Shown in pieces: positions 1 through 8,133 of a stretch of 64,000 bases of DNA. A program made the position numbers and the translations under genes. How positions within the stretch are numbered: the first letter of the stretch is position 1; the number at the start of each line of letters is the position of its first letter. The stretch is from JAFGXW01 sp964634385 (GTDB taxonomy: Bacteria; Bacillota_I; Bacilli_A; Izemoplasmatales; Izemoplasmataceae): positions 1 through 64,000 of the forward strand of contig CAZWIZ010000002.1 of NCBI GenBank assembly GCA_964634385.1, given 5' to 3'. The notes under the pieces were generated by a model. It saw only the letters and a program-made list of their open reading frames with translations, had not been told where the DNA came from and did not search any database.

Positions 1-165
1 CGCTTTTTTCATACCTTAGGGGGGGCTGTGTGTCCCAGAAAATCGTGGCAGTGCACTTTTTTCTTCATTTCTTATTAAATAGTCAATATTTTAACTATAT
101 TACATATCACTTAACACAGCACTTTATTGAAATTACACTATGGAAGCAATATGGGATGGTCATAA
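1..165. other. Unassigned left edge
   Basis: No gene is recognised between the window edge and the 3' end of tmRNA. The stretch contains a G-run near position 20 and is otherwise AT-rich. The short reading frame crossing it runs into the tmRNA 3' end and has no similarity I recognise. Confidence 0.5.
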
Positions 166-514
166 TGGTGGAGTTGAGGGGATTTGAACCCCTGTCCAAA
201 GTAGCCGAAACTAAATTTTCTACATGCTTAGTTTATCATATTTTTTAATTAGCAAATTGGTGACAAACAGCCAAATTACTAACGAGTCCTATTAAATTCA
301 TTTCAAACAGTTAAGACTGCACTGTTTAAATATATTCTACTAACTGTTCTCCTGCCTAAAGTCGTAGACTACAAAAGGGGGAGATCGCGCTTATTATTAA
401 GCTGCGAAAGCGTAATTTTCGTTTCCGATTATAATTTAACCTAGTGTTTTTACTTGCACAACCAAGGCATGCTTGTCGAGCTCTAACTACCCTGTCGAAT
501 CCATAAACAACCCC
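166..514 (-). ncRNA. ssrA: tmRNA (transfer-messenger RNA)
   Basis: This is tmRNA, which rescues stalled ribosomes together with SmpB. On the minus strand the 5' end at 514 begins GGGGTTGTTTATGGATTCGA, the conserved tmRNA start. The 3' end carries a T-arm-like GGGTTCAAATCCC followed by the acceptor strand ending in CCA at 166. The tag reading frame uses codons 426 down to 400 and encodes GNENYAFAA, followed by three tandem TAA stops (399-391). With the charged alanine the tag is AGNENYAFAA, ending in the hydrophobic AA that ClpXP-type proteases recognise. The bases before the resume codon (TAATC) resemble the TAGTC of E. coli. smpB lies nearby on the same strand. Confidence 0.97.
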
Positions 515-519
515 ATTGT

Positions 520-702
520 CTAAATTATGAATGCTACTATTATTAGTCCAATACCAATAATAACATTTAATACTTTTACTCCTGTTTCGCCAATTAAATT
601 AGCCCATCTTCTTCCTTTTCTTGTTTTGTTAACAATCCCTGTTAGTCCAGCAATAACGGTAAATATTCCGATAACTAATAAAACAATCTGTTCTGTTCCC
701 AT
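520..702 (-). CDS. Small two-helix membrane protein, unknown
   Basis: This 60-residue protein has two hydrophobic segments (about residues 5-23 and 44-60) joined by a basic stretch (KTRKGRRW). This suggests a hairpin with its loop in the cytoplasm. A GGGGTG ribosome site precedes the ATG. It lies between smpB and ssrA, and its stop codon is six bases from the tmRNA 5' end. I do not recognise the family. The good ribosome site and the hydrophobic pattern support a real gene. Confidence 0.6.
   Translation of the reverse strand: MGTEQIVLLVIGIFTVIAGLTGIVNKTRKGRRWANLIGETGVKVLNVIIGIGLIIVAFII
524..551 (-). promoter_or_regulatory. Promoter of ssrA
   Basis: A -35 TTGGAC (551-546) and a -10 CATAAT (529-524) are separated by 16 bases and sit the right distance before the tmRNA 5' end at 514. 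The promoter lies inside the last codons of the small membrane protein gene at 520-702. Confidence 0.6.
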
Positions 703-752
703 CTATTTCACCCCTATTTATATTATACCATAATTTTTCTTTTATTGTAAAT

Positions 753-1199
753 TTAATAGCGTTCTTTTAATGTTTGTTGCGCTCTTTTGAGCGCGTCTTT
801 TTCTTTTAAACTTTGTCTTTTATCATAGTTTTTCTTTCCTTTAGCCAAGGCTATTTCAACTTTACATAAGCCTTTTTCTAAATATACCAAAGTAGGAATT
901 AAGGTAAGTGGTTCTTTAGCTAGTTTATTAGTAATTCTAATAATTTCTTTTTTATGAAGAAGCAATTTTCTTGTTCTTTTTTCTTGATGATTAAAGAGGT
1001 TTCCATGATTATATTTAGAAATATGCATATTAACAATAAAGATTTCTCCGTTTCTAACGCGAGCGTAAGCATCAACAATACTGACTTTCGCAGTTCTAAC
1101 GCTTTTAATCTCTGTTCCCTTTAAAACAATTCCACATTCATATTTATCTAATAAAAAATATTCATGACTGGCTTTTTTGTTTTTAGTAATAATCTTCAT
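753..1199 (-). CDS. smpB: SsrA-binding protein SmpB
   Basis: SmpB binds tmRNA and carries it into stalled ribosomes for trans-translation. The 148-residue product is close to the family's usual length. It has the N-terminal KNKKASHEYFLL segment, the GTEIKSVR motif near residue 28, and the basic C-terminal tail (KGKKNYDKRQ then KEKDALKR) that mimics an mRNA-bound decoding stem. The start ATG follows a strong GGAGGTGA site. It lies just downstream of rnr and upstream of ssrA, the order found in Bacillus. Its downstream partner RNA is in the same window, so the rescue pair is complete. Confidence 0.97.
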   Translation of the reverse strand: MKIITKNKKASHEYFLLDKYECGIVLKGTEIKSVRTAKVSIVDAYARVRNGEIFIVNMHISKYNHGNLFNHQEKRTRKLLLHKKEIIRITNKLAKEPLTLIPTLVYLEKGLCKVEIALAKGKKNYDKRQSLKEKDALKRAQQTLKERY

Positions 1200-1218
1200 A
1201 TAATCACCTCCGATATTC

Positions 1219-3318
1219 TTACATTATTTTAAAATCAATGTCTCCATCACTAATATGGGTATTCATTACTTTAACTTTTACTTTATCTCCGATTCTAAAA
1301 ATACGGTGTTTTCTTTCGCCGATTAAAATCATTAAGTTTTCATCATAAACATAATAATCATCTCTTAATTCAGAAATATGGACTAACCCTTCAACTGTGT
1401 TAGGTAAAGTAACATATAAACCAAAACCTGTTACACTACTTATTATACCATCAAATACTTTATTGATATACTTCGTAATATATTCGGCTTTTTTCATATC
1501 GACTACTTCTCTTTCTAGTAAAACAGCTTTTCTTTCTGTTTCACTTGCTTGATGAGCAATCTCAGGCATTACTTCTTGGTAGTACTCAATTGTTTTTGTT
1601 GATTGATTATTTTTAAATAAATACTCTCTTAATAACCGATGCACAATTAAATCAGGATATCTTCTAATAGGCGATGTAAAATGCGTATAAAACTCAAACG
1701 CTAGTCCATAATGCCCAATGTTTTGTTCACTATAAATCGCTTTTTGCATACTTCTAAGCATTAAAAGATTAATACCTTTTTCGGCAGGAGTATCTTTAAC
1801 ATTAGCTAGTAATTTTTGAAGTTCTAAATTACTTATTTCTGTTTTACCTTTCACTTGATAACCTAAAGCACTGCTCATCTTCAATAAACGATGGAGCTTT
1901 TGTTCTGTTGGTTTATCATGAACACGATATATAAATGGTAAATTAAGCCAATACACGTGTTCAGCAACAACTTGATTAGCTTTTAACATAAATTCTTCAA
2001 CAATGTTTTCACTAATTCCACGTTCTCTTAACACAACATCTACGGCTTTCCCTTGATCATCTAAAATAATGTATGCTTCATCTGTTTCAAAGTTAATACT
2101 TCCAACTGTTTCTCTTTTCTTTTTCAAGATTTTTGCGAGGTTGCGCATATCATAAAACATTTCAACTAAATCAATATATTCATTATTTAGATCTTTATCA
2201 CCATTAAAGATTTTATTTATTTTAGAATAAGTCATACGTTTATATGATTTGATAACACTTGGATATATTTCGTATTTGATAACTTTACCGTTTTGATCAA
2301 TTTCCATTTCACAAGTAATTGTTAAACGGTCTTCATTTGGAACTAACGAACAAATATTGTTGCTTAAATTAACTGGCAACATCGGAACTACTGTCCCAGG
2401 TAAATACACTGATGTTCCTCTTTTATACGCTTCTATATCTAAAATACTATCCTTAGTAACATAATAACTAACATCTGCGATACTAACTCCTAAAGTGTAG
2501 TTACCATTTTTTAGTTTTTTAACAATGACAGCATCATCGAAATCTTTAGAATCATCCCCATCGATTGTGATTATCATTTCATTTCTTAAGTCTCTTCTAC
2601 CTATGTAATCCTCATCATTTACTTTCGTAAATTGCGCTGCGGCTTGTTTTACTTTATCACTAAAAATAGGATCAATATCATATTTTAAAATTTTGCTTAA
2701 AATATCTACTCCTTTAGAATTAATATTTCCAATAACTTCACTTACGGAACATTCGATTTTTCCTTTATACGCATAATTAATTATTTCAGCCCGAACCTTA
2801 TCAAATTTTTTAGCTCCATGATAGTTTTCTTTACGAATAATAATATTTTGTTTAATTGTTTTATCATCACTAATTAAATAGCCCATTCCGTCGCGATACT
2901 GAAGCGTTCCAATTATGTGTGTATATTTTCTTTCAATTACTCTTCTTATTTCGCCTTCTGGTCTTGTTCCACTTCTATTTCTAGAAACATAAACTAAAAC
3001 TTTATCTAAGTTCATAGCCCCATTTACTGCATCTCTCGAAATAAAAACATCATCTCCCTGAGTATCAAGAGGAATAACAAAACCAAACCCTTTTTCTTTT
3101 AAATCTAAATGACCAACAATATAGTTAGTATTTTTAGTAAGGCTATATTCATGATTTTTATTTTCAATTATTATAGCTTCTTTTGTCAGATTATTTAAAG
3201 ATTTAACTAATTCTTTAAATTCACTACTTGTCTTAATCTTTAAAACATCTTTAAAATTATCAAGCGATAATTTTTTTGTTGTTTCCTCATTTAATAATTC
3301 TTTTATTTTTTCTATCAT
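1219..3318 (-). CDS. rnr: Ribonuclease R (RNB/S1 exoribonuclease)
   Basis: RNase R is a processive 3'-5' exoribonuclease that degrades structured RNA and works with tmRNA-SmpB on faulty mRNAs. The 699 residues show an N-terminal winged-helix-like region, cold-shock-type OB folds (about residues 60-200) and the RNB catalytic domain. Its metal-binding aspartates lie in GDDSKDFDDAV around residues 254-264. A C-terminal S1 domain follows (about 620-699), with no long lysine-rich tail. A GGAGG site precedes the ATG. The gene lies between secG and smpB, and a hairpin at the secG stop may reduce read-through into it. Confidence 0.95.
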   Translation of the reverse strand: MIEKIKELLNEETTKKLSLDNFKDVLKIKTSSEFKELVKSLNNLTKEAIIIENKNHEYSLTKNTNYIVGHLDLKEKGFGFVIPLDTQGDDVFISRDAVNGAMNLDKVLVYVSRNRSGTRPEGEIRRVIERKYTHIIGTLQYRDGMGYLISDDKTIKQNIIIRKENYHGAKKFDKVRAEIINYAYKGKIECSVSEVIGNINSKGVDILSKILKYDIDPIFSDKVKQAAAQFTKVNDEDYIGRRDLRNEMIITIDGDDSKDFDDAVIVKKLKNGNYTLGVSIADVSYYVTKDSILDIEAYKRGTSVYLPGTVVPMLPVNLSNNICSLVPNEDRLTITCEMEIDQNGKVIKYEIYPSVIKSYKRMTYSKINKIFNGDKDLNNEYIDLVEMFYDMRNLAKILKKKRETVGSINFETDEAYIILDDQGKAVDVVLRERGISENIVEEFMLKANQVVAEHVYWLNLPFIYRVHDKPTEQKLHRLLKMSSALGYQVKGKTEISNLELQKLLANVKDTPAEKGINLLMLRSMQKAIYSEQNIGHYGLAFEFYTHFTSPIRRYPDLIVHRLLREYLFKNNQSTKTIEYYQEVMPEIAHQASETERKAVLLEREVVDMKKAEYITKYINKVFDGIISSVTGFGLYVTLPNTVEGLVHISELRDDYYVYDENLMILIGERKHRIFRIGDKVKVKVMNTHISDGDIDFKIM

Positions 3319-3345
3319 AAAAATAACCTCCTCTATCCCTTTTTT

Positions 3346-3374
3346 AGAAAAAAAAGAACACTTTGAGTGTTCTT
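3346..3374 (-). terminator. Hairpin between secG and rnr
   Basis: A 9-bp stem (AAGAACACT pairing with AGTGTTCTT) with a 3-base loop is followed on the minus strand by a T-run. It overlaps the secG stop codon and looks like an intrinsic terminator or attenuator within the secG-rnr-smpB group. Confidence 0.8.
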
Positions 3375-3594
3375 AAGATATCATTGCTAAAACGCTAAGT
3401 AATATAAATACTACACTTGTTCCAGCAGTAACACGATTTAAAATCAGTTCAAACCCACGTTTTTTCTGATTATTAAAAAGTTCACTCTTTTCACCACTAA
3501 AAGCGTTGGCAGCATTATCTTTTGAACTTTGCATTACTACTAAAGTAATAAGGAATAACGCTACGATTAATAATAATATATCTTCAATTCTCAT
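3373..3594 (-). CDS. secG: Preprotein translocase subunit SecG
   Basis: SecG is the small accessory subunit of the SecYEG protein-export channel. The 73 residues contain two membrane segments (about residues 5-22 and 54-72). Between them is the family's polar loop with NAFSGEKSELF, matching the conserved SecG loop. A GAGGA ribosome site precedes the ATG. Its position upstream of rnr and smpB is the conserved Gram-positive order. secA is also in this window, at 39-41.6 kb. Confidence 0.92.
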   Translation of the reverse strand: MRIEDILLLIVALFLITLVVMQSSKDNAANAFSGEKSELFNNQKKRGFELILNRVTAGTSVVFILLSVLAMIS

Positions 3595-3606
3595 GATTCT
3601 TTCCTC

Positions 3607-4611
3607 CTATAAACTTAATCCAATGTATATAAAATAACTAATTAGTATTAATATACTTGGAATAATGTATGTGTAAATACTTAGAGCTTTCTTTCTTAGT
3701 AAAGCTATCATTAATATTATAGAGTTAATTAGTCCTAAAATCAAGAGTAAAGAAATATTTTCTCTTAATGCTATATCAGTTACTAAAATATCATAAATGT
3801 TCTCTTTATAATTAACGACATCTACAACACTAATTATTGTTAAATTAAAAACATTTGATCCAACAATATTACCAAGTGCTGCTTCATAATTTTTCAATTT
3901 CATTAAAGACATAACCGCAGTAAGTTCTGGCAAACTAGTTGCTACTCCTAAAAAGATTGCACCAGCAAAAGAAGTACTTAAATTCAATTCAGTTGCTAGA
4001 TTATCAGTTACTATTGTAACAAAATAACTTGAAGCAATAACTACTAAACTCCAAAGAATAAACATAATAGCTATTTTCTTATAAGATAAAGCACTTTCTC
4101 CATTATCATTTGTACTTTCTTCAGCATTCATACTTTTGATACTTAAGAAGTAAATAATTATTATTATTAATGAAATAATATTAAATGTTACACCAATTGA
4201 AATTCCAATTGTATCATAATCTAACCATCCAAATTTATTTAACAATAATGGCAATGCAAATATAACATACATGATAATAATCAAGCCATTAGTTTTTCTA
4301 CCGGATTTTACTTTATTAAAAAATAAATGTTTAACAAAAAATAAATCAGCCACTGCTAAAATAACAATATTAAAAAGATTACTTCCAAAAACATTCCCAA
4401 AAGCAAGTCCAGGTTTAGCTAAAATAACAGTAGAAGTTATACTTGTAATAAATTCTGGCATTGACGTTACTGTAGCTAATAATATTCCGCCAAGAACCGC
4501 TCCACTAATACTGCTTTTTTTATCTAATTCATCGACAAAATAGCTTAATTTGCTTGTAGCGTAAATAACAACAAAAGCTAATAAAAAATACTGGGCAAAA
4601 AGGACAACCAT
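3607..4611 (-). CDS. Ca2+/Na+ (CaCA family) cation antiporter
   Basis: This is an integral membrane exchanger of the CaCA/YrbG family, which moves Ca2+ or another cation against Na+ or H+. The 334 residues hold about ten hydrophobic helices arranged as two inverted repeats. Each repeat has the signature helix pair: TSMPEFITS with GSNLFNIV in the first half, and TSLPELTAV with GSNVFNLT in the second. The acidic residues in the PE motifs bind the cation in this family. An AAGGAGTGA site precedes the ATG. The transported ion cannot be decided from sequence. Confidence 0.88.
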   Translation of the reverse strand: MVVLFAQYFLLAFVVIYATSKLSYFVDELDKKSSISGAVLGGILLATVTSMPEFITSITSTVILAKPGLAFGNVFGSNLFNIVILAVADLFFVKHLFFNKVKSGRKTNGLIIIMYVIFALPLLLNKFGWLDYDTIGISIGVTFNIISLIIIIIYFLSIKSMNAEESTNDNGESALSYKKIAIMFILWSLVVIASSYFVTIVTDNLATELNLSTSFAGAIFLGVATSLPELTAVMSLMKLKNYEAALGNIVGSNVFNLTIISVVDVVNYKENIYDILVTDIALRENISLLLILGLINSIILMIALLRKKALSIYTYIIPSILILISYFIYIGLSL

Positions 4612-4674
4612 CTAATCACTCCTTACAAACTATTATATTATATCTTAACTTGTATAAAAAGCATAGTTTTTATT

Positions 4675-4702
4675 TAAAAAAGTGCTAAACAGCACTTTTT
4701 TC
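4675..4702 (-). terminator. Intrinsic terminator after the MFS gene
   Basis: A stem of AAAAAGTGCT pairing with AGCACTTTTT overlaps the stop codon of the gene at 4685-6010 and is followed by a T-rich tract on the minus strand. Confidence 0.85.
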
Positions 4703-6010
4703 TTCAACTGTTTGTTTTTTATCTATATGCTTATCAATACTATCAATTAGAATTCCAACTTTCTTATTAGTCAAAACCCCTATAGTTGGAAATAAGACAA
4801 CAATTACACAAAATAAAGCTAGTAATGAAATATTATAATATTCAATAATTAATCCTCCTATTAGCATTGAAAAAGGAATTGCTCCATTACTTATTGCTCC
4901 CATTGTAGCAAAAACTCTCCCTCTAAAATTATCATCTACTATTTTAACAATCCCGGTATTTAATGGAACATTTGTTAACATTGAAAAAACAGCAAGTAAT
5001 ACCATTCCACCAAGAAACATAATATAAAACGTTTCAAAATTAACTATTCTAGCAGAAGCTAAATGAATAGTTAAAGCAAGGTACGCAAACGAAAGAGATA
5101 ATAATGATAATCCAATTCTAATAACTTTATTAATACTTTTCATTTTCATACTTCCAACGATTAATCCAGCAATTAACATTGCAATACTAAAAGCAACCTC
5201 AGTATAAGCATATTCCATTTCAGCATTTACTCTCGCCAAATCATTATTAAATAAATAAGGAATTCCGATTGCGAATAAAGGAGTAAAAGCAAAATTCAAT
5301 AATAAACTAAACCCGATAATACTAAATAATCCGGTTTTTCTTTTTATATATTTAAGAGATTCAACAAAATCATGAATTATTGTTTTTTCTTTTTGAAGAG
5401 TAGTCTCTATTTCAGTTTTTTCTTTACGATATTTTGCTTTAATAAACATTTCACTAAACCCTGAAATACCAAATGATAAAGCATTAATAATAATTACCCA
5501 TGTCATTCCAAAGAAAGCGTAAAAAGCAGCTCCAGCAATAACTCCAATAATGCTTTGTAAACTTTGAATAATACTTGAAGCACCATTTGCTGCTTGAAGT
5601 AAATCTTCCCCTACAATTTCTGGGATGGCACTTGATATTGCTGGAGTAAATAATGCTGCATTAATACTAGCTAATATCCCTGTTATATAAAGACTTAAAA
5701 TAATATTATCAATACTTGGAGAAGTTGCAATATATAAAGCTAGTATGACATACAATATCGCTCTAGCATAATCTGTTAAATATATAACTCTTACTCGGTT
5801 AAACCGATCAACTAAAACCCCGGCAATTGGACTAACCAAAATTCTTGTTCCAATAACAACAAAAAGAAAGAGCCCCATCGATAATGATGAGCCTGTTAAA
5901 TCTAAAATATAAAATGACATTGCTATGCCCATTAAACTATTTCCTATTTCTGATACCAAATTACCAGCAAACAGGAGTTTATAGTTATTATTTTTAAATA
6001 ATTCTTTCAT
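4685..6010 (-). CDS. Major facilitator superfamily transporter
   Basis: This 441-residue membrane protein has about twelve hydrophobic helices and the MFS pattern of the MFS_3 (enterobactin-exporter/macrolide-efflux-like) group. That pattern includes a polar N-terminus (NNNYKLLFAGNLVSEIGNSL) and the loop 2-3 motif near GVLVDRFNRVRV. A long charged central loop (about residues 190-220) separates the two halves. A GAGG site precedes the ATG, and a terminator overlaps the stop. Efflux of a drug or metabolite is the usual role, but the substrate cannot be predicted. Confidence 0.85.
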   Translation of the reverse strand: MKELFKNNNYKLLFAGNLVSEIGNSLMGIAMSFYILDLTGSSLSMGLFLFVVIGTRILVSPIAGVLVDRFNRVRVIYLTDYARAILYVILALYIATSPSIDNIILSLYITGILASINAALFTPAISSAIPEIVGEDLLQAANGASSIIQSLQSIIGVIAGAAFYAFFGMTWVIIINALSFGISGFSEMFIKAKYRKEKTEIETTLQKEKTIIHDFVESLKYIKRKTGLFSIIGFSLLLNFAFTPLFAIGIPYLFNNDLARVNAEMEYAYTEVAFSIAMLIAGLIVGSMKMKSINKVIRIGLSLLSLSFAYLALTIHLASARIVNFETFYIMFLGGMVLLAVFSMLTNVPLNTGIVKIVDDNFRGRVFATMGAISNGAIPFSMLIGGLIIEYYNISLLALFCVIVVLFPTIGVLTNKKVGILIDSIDKHIDKKQTVEEKSAV

Positions 6011-6051
6011 AAAATACCTCGCGTATGTAATTTTCTAAAATGAGTTTATAG

Positions 6052-6630
6052 TTAACTAATAATATCTCTAAAACTATTAATACTTCTTATTAAAACCATT
6101 GCTCCAAATAAGCCAATTCCGTCCAAAACTAATGGTGGTATTATAATTAATTGTAAATCATTTACAACAAACATAACCATTAAAGTTAAATAAATAATAT
6201 GAGGAAGAAATGATATTTTATTCTTGTTTTTATTTTTTAAATTGATTTTTCTAAGCATTTTTATCGAATAACTAATTGTATATAAGCTAAGTAAATGAAG
6301 AGTTATATCGATATATAATAAACTACTTAAAGGATCATTTAAATCAAATTCTTTAATTTTAAATATTAAAAATCCAATTGGAGCAATTGTAAGAATAAAA
6401 ATTGAAATAACTAAAAAGAAAAACCTTTTTGCTTCTGGTTTATGATTTTCTAAATTGATAGTTATAATAAAATAAGCTAGAGCAAAAAGCATATAACGGT
6501 TAGAGAAATTTATTGCTAAAGACAGATAAAAAGCTGATGAGATAAAATAATTAATTATTTGTAAAGTTAAGTAAGATAAAAAGATACCAACAATCAAATT
6601 TCTAACTTTCAGATTCTTTTCTTTAGTCAT
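6052..6630 (-). CDS. Multi-pass membrane protein, unknown
   Basis: This protein of about 192 residues has five to six hydrophobic helices and short basic loops (for example KINLKNKNKNK). I do not recognise the family. I chose the ATG at 6630, four codons inside the longest frame, because AAGGTGG lies at the right distance before it. The gene sits between enolase and the MFS transporter gene, which starts 42 bases further on. The two may be co-transcribed. Confidence 0.7.
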   Translation of the reverse strand: MTKEKNLKVRNLIVGIFLSYLTLQIINYFISSAFYLSLAINFSNRYMLFALAYFIITINLENHKPEAKRFFFLVISIFILTIAPIGFLIFKIKEFDLNDPLSSLLYIDITLHLLSLYTISYSIKMLRKINLKNKNKNKISFLPHIIYLTLMVMFVVNDLQLIIIPPLVLDGIGLFGAMVLIRSINSFRDIIS

Positions 6631-6655
6631 GAATTTCACCACCTTATTTTATTAT

Positions 6656-6686
6656 ACAAAAAAAAGGACTAATTTAATAGCCCTTT
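6656..6686 (-). terminator. Intrinsic terminator after eno
   Basis: On the minus strand AAAGGGCTA pairs with TAGTCCTTT (one G-U pair) around a six-base loop and is followed by a T-run, just past the enolase stop. Confidence 0.8.
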
Positions 6687-6698
6687 ATAAGATAGTAA

Positions 6699-7991
6699 TT
6701 ATTTTAAGTTATAAAATGATTTCATTCCGTTGTAAACTGCAGTTTCTCCAAGTTCATCTTCAATTCTTAATAATTGATTATATTTAGCAATACGATCAGT
6801 TCTTGATAATGATCCTGTTTTAATTTGTCCTGAGTTTGTAGCTACCGCAACATCAGCAATTATAGTATCTTCTGTTTCACCAGAACGATGTGAGATAACA
6901 CATGTATATCCAGCTTTTTTAGCCATTTCAATACATTGGAATGTTTCAGTAAGTGTTCCAATTTGATTTAATTTAATTAAAATTGAATTAGCACTACCTT
7001 CTTCAATTCCTCTAGCTAATCTTTTAGTATTAGTAACAAATAAATCGTCTCCAACTATTTGAATTTTTTTACCAAGTTTAGCATTCATTAATTTCCATCC
7101 AGCCCAATCATTTTCATCATGTCCATCTTCAATTGAGATAATTGGATATTTCTCTACAAGTTCAACATAGAAATCAACTAAATCTTGTGCATTTAATTCT
7201 TTTCCACCTTCACCCTCTAAAACATAAACACCTTTTTCTTTATTATAAAATTCACTACTAGCAACATCCATTGCAAGCATAACATCTTTACCAGGTACAT
7301 AATTTGCTTTTGTAATTGCTTCCATAATAACTTCTAAAGCTTCTTCATTACTTTTTAAATCAGGTGCAAATCCACCTTCATCACCAACTGATGTGTTATA
7401 ACCTCTAGCTTTTAAAACTTTTTTTAGGTTGTGGAATACTTCAGCACCCATTCTTAAAGCTTCTTTAAAAGTTTTAGCTCCAACTGGCATAATCATAAAT
7501 TCTTGGAAATCAACATTGTTGTCACCATGTGATCCACCGTTAATGATATTCATCATTGGTGTTGGGATTTCTTTAGCGTTAAATCCTCCTAAATATAAAT
7601 ACAGAGGTAATCCAACGTAATTGGCAGCAGCGCGAGCTACAGCCATACTAACACCTAAAATAGCATTAGCTCCTAATTTTGCTTTATTTTCAGTTCCATC
7701 AAGTTCAATCATTAAGTTGTCAATTAATACTTGCTGAGTTACATCCATACCTAAGATTTCTGGTGCGATAATTTCGTTAACGTTATTAACAGCAGTTTCA
7801 ACACCTTTTCCTAAAAATCTAGATTTAACTCCATCACGAAGTTCTACTGCTTCATGTTCTCCGGTTGATGCACCACTTGGTACAATTGCTCTCCCAAATG
7901 ATCCACTATCAGTGTAAACTTCAACTTCAACAGTTGGATTTCCACGTGAATCTAATACTTCTCTTGCGTATACATCACTAATGTATGGCAT
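6699..7991 (-). CDS. eno: Enolase
   Basis: Enolase interconverts 2-phosphoglycerate and phosphoenolpyruvate in glycolysis. The 430 residues match the family length. Landmarks are DSRGNPTVEVEV near the N-terminus, SGASTGEHEA (mobile loop), SVGDEGGFAPDL, the metal ligands in SIEDGHDENDW and GDDLF, the catalytic lysine region LIKLNQIGTLTET, and SHRSGETEDT near the C-terminus. An AAAGGAGA site precedes the ATG. It lies directly downstream of gpmI, so two consecutive glycolytic steps are adjacent. The ppdK gene in this window would use the PEP produced. Confidence 0.98.
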   Translation of the reverse strand: MPYISDVYAREVLDSRGNPTVEVEVYTDSGSFGRAIVPSGASTGEHEAVELRDGVKSRFLGKGVETAVNNVNEIIAPEILGMDVTQQVLIDNLMIELDGTENKAKLGANAILGVSMAVARAAANYVGLPLYLYLGGFNAKEIPTPMMNIINGGSHGDNNVDFQEFMIMPVGAKTFKEALRMGAEVFHNLKKVLKARGYNTSVGDEGGFAPDLKSNEEALEVIMEAITKANYVPGKDVMLAMDVASSEFYNKEKGVYVLEGEGGKELNAQDLVDFYVELVEKYPIISIEDGHDENDWAGWKLMNAKLGKKIQIVGDDLFVTNTKRLARGIEEGSANSILIKLNQIGTLTETFQCIEMAKKAGYTCVISHRSGETEDTIIADVAVATNSGQIKTGSLSRTDRIAKYNQLLRIEDELGETAVYNGMKSFYNLK

Positions 7992-8078
7992 AATAAAAAC
8001 ATCTCCTTTAATATATAATTATAAATCTTCTCATACAATATCATTATAGACTTATTAAATTTGTTTTACAAACAATAT

Positions 8079-8108
8079 TAAATTATTGAAAACACTTTCA
8101 ATAATTTA
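8079..8108 (-). terminator. Long perfect hairpin between gpmI and eno
   Basis: A perfect 13-bp inverted repeat (TAAATTATTGAAA with its complement) lies in the gpmI-eno gap. It has no clean T-run on the minus strand. It may be an mRNA-stabilising or processing hairpin rather than a full terminator. Confidence 0.5.
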
Positions 8109-8133
8109 AAAAAGAGGATTAATCCTTTTTAAC
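8109..8133 (-). terminator. Terminator-like hairpin at gpmI stop
   Basis: On the minus strand AAAAAGGA, TTAA and TCCTCTTTTTT form a short stem with a T-run, overlapping the gpmI stop codon. Confidence 0.6.

Noticed and set aside
1..165. Insertion-sequence end at the left edge (CAGTGCACTTTTTTC and a nearby G-run)
   Set aside because: No inverted partner, transposase fragment or target duplication is visible in the window.
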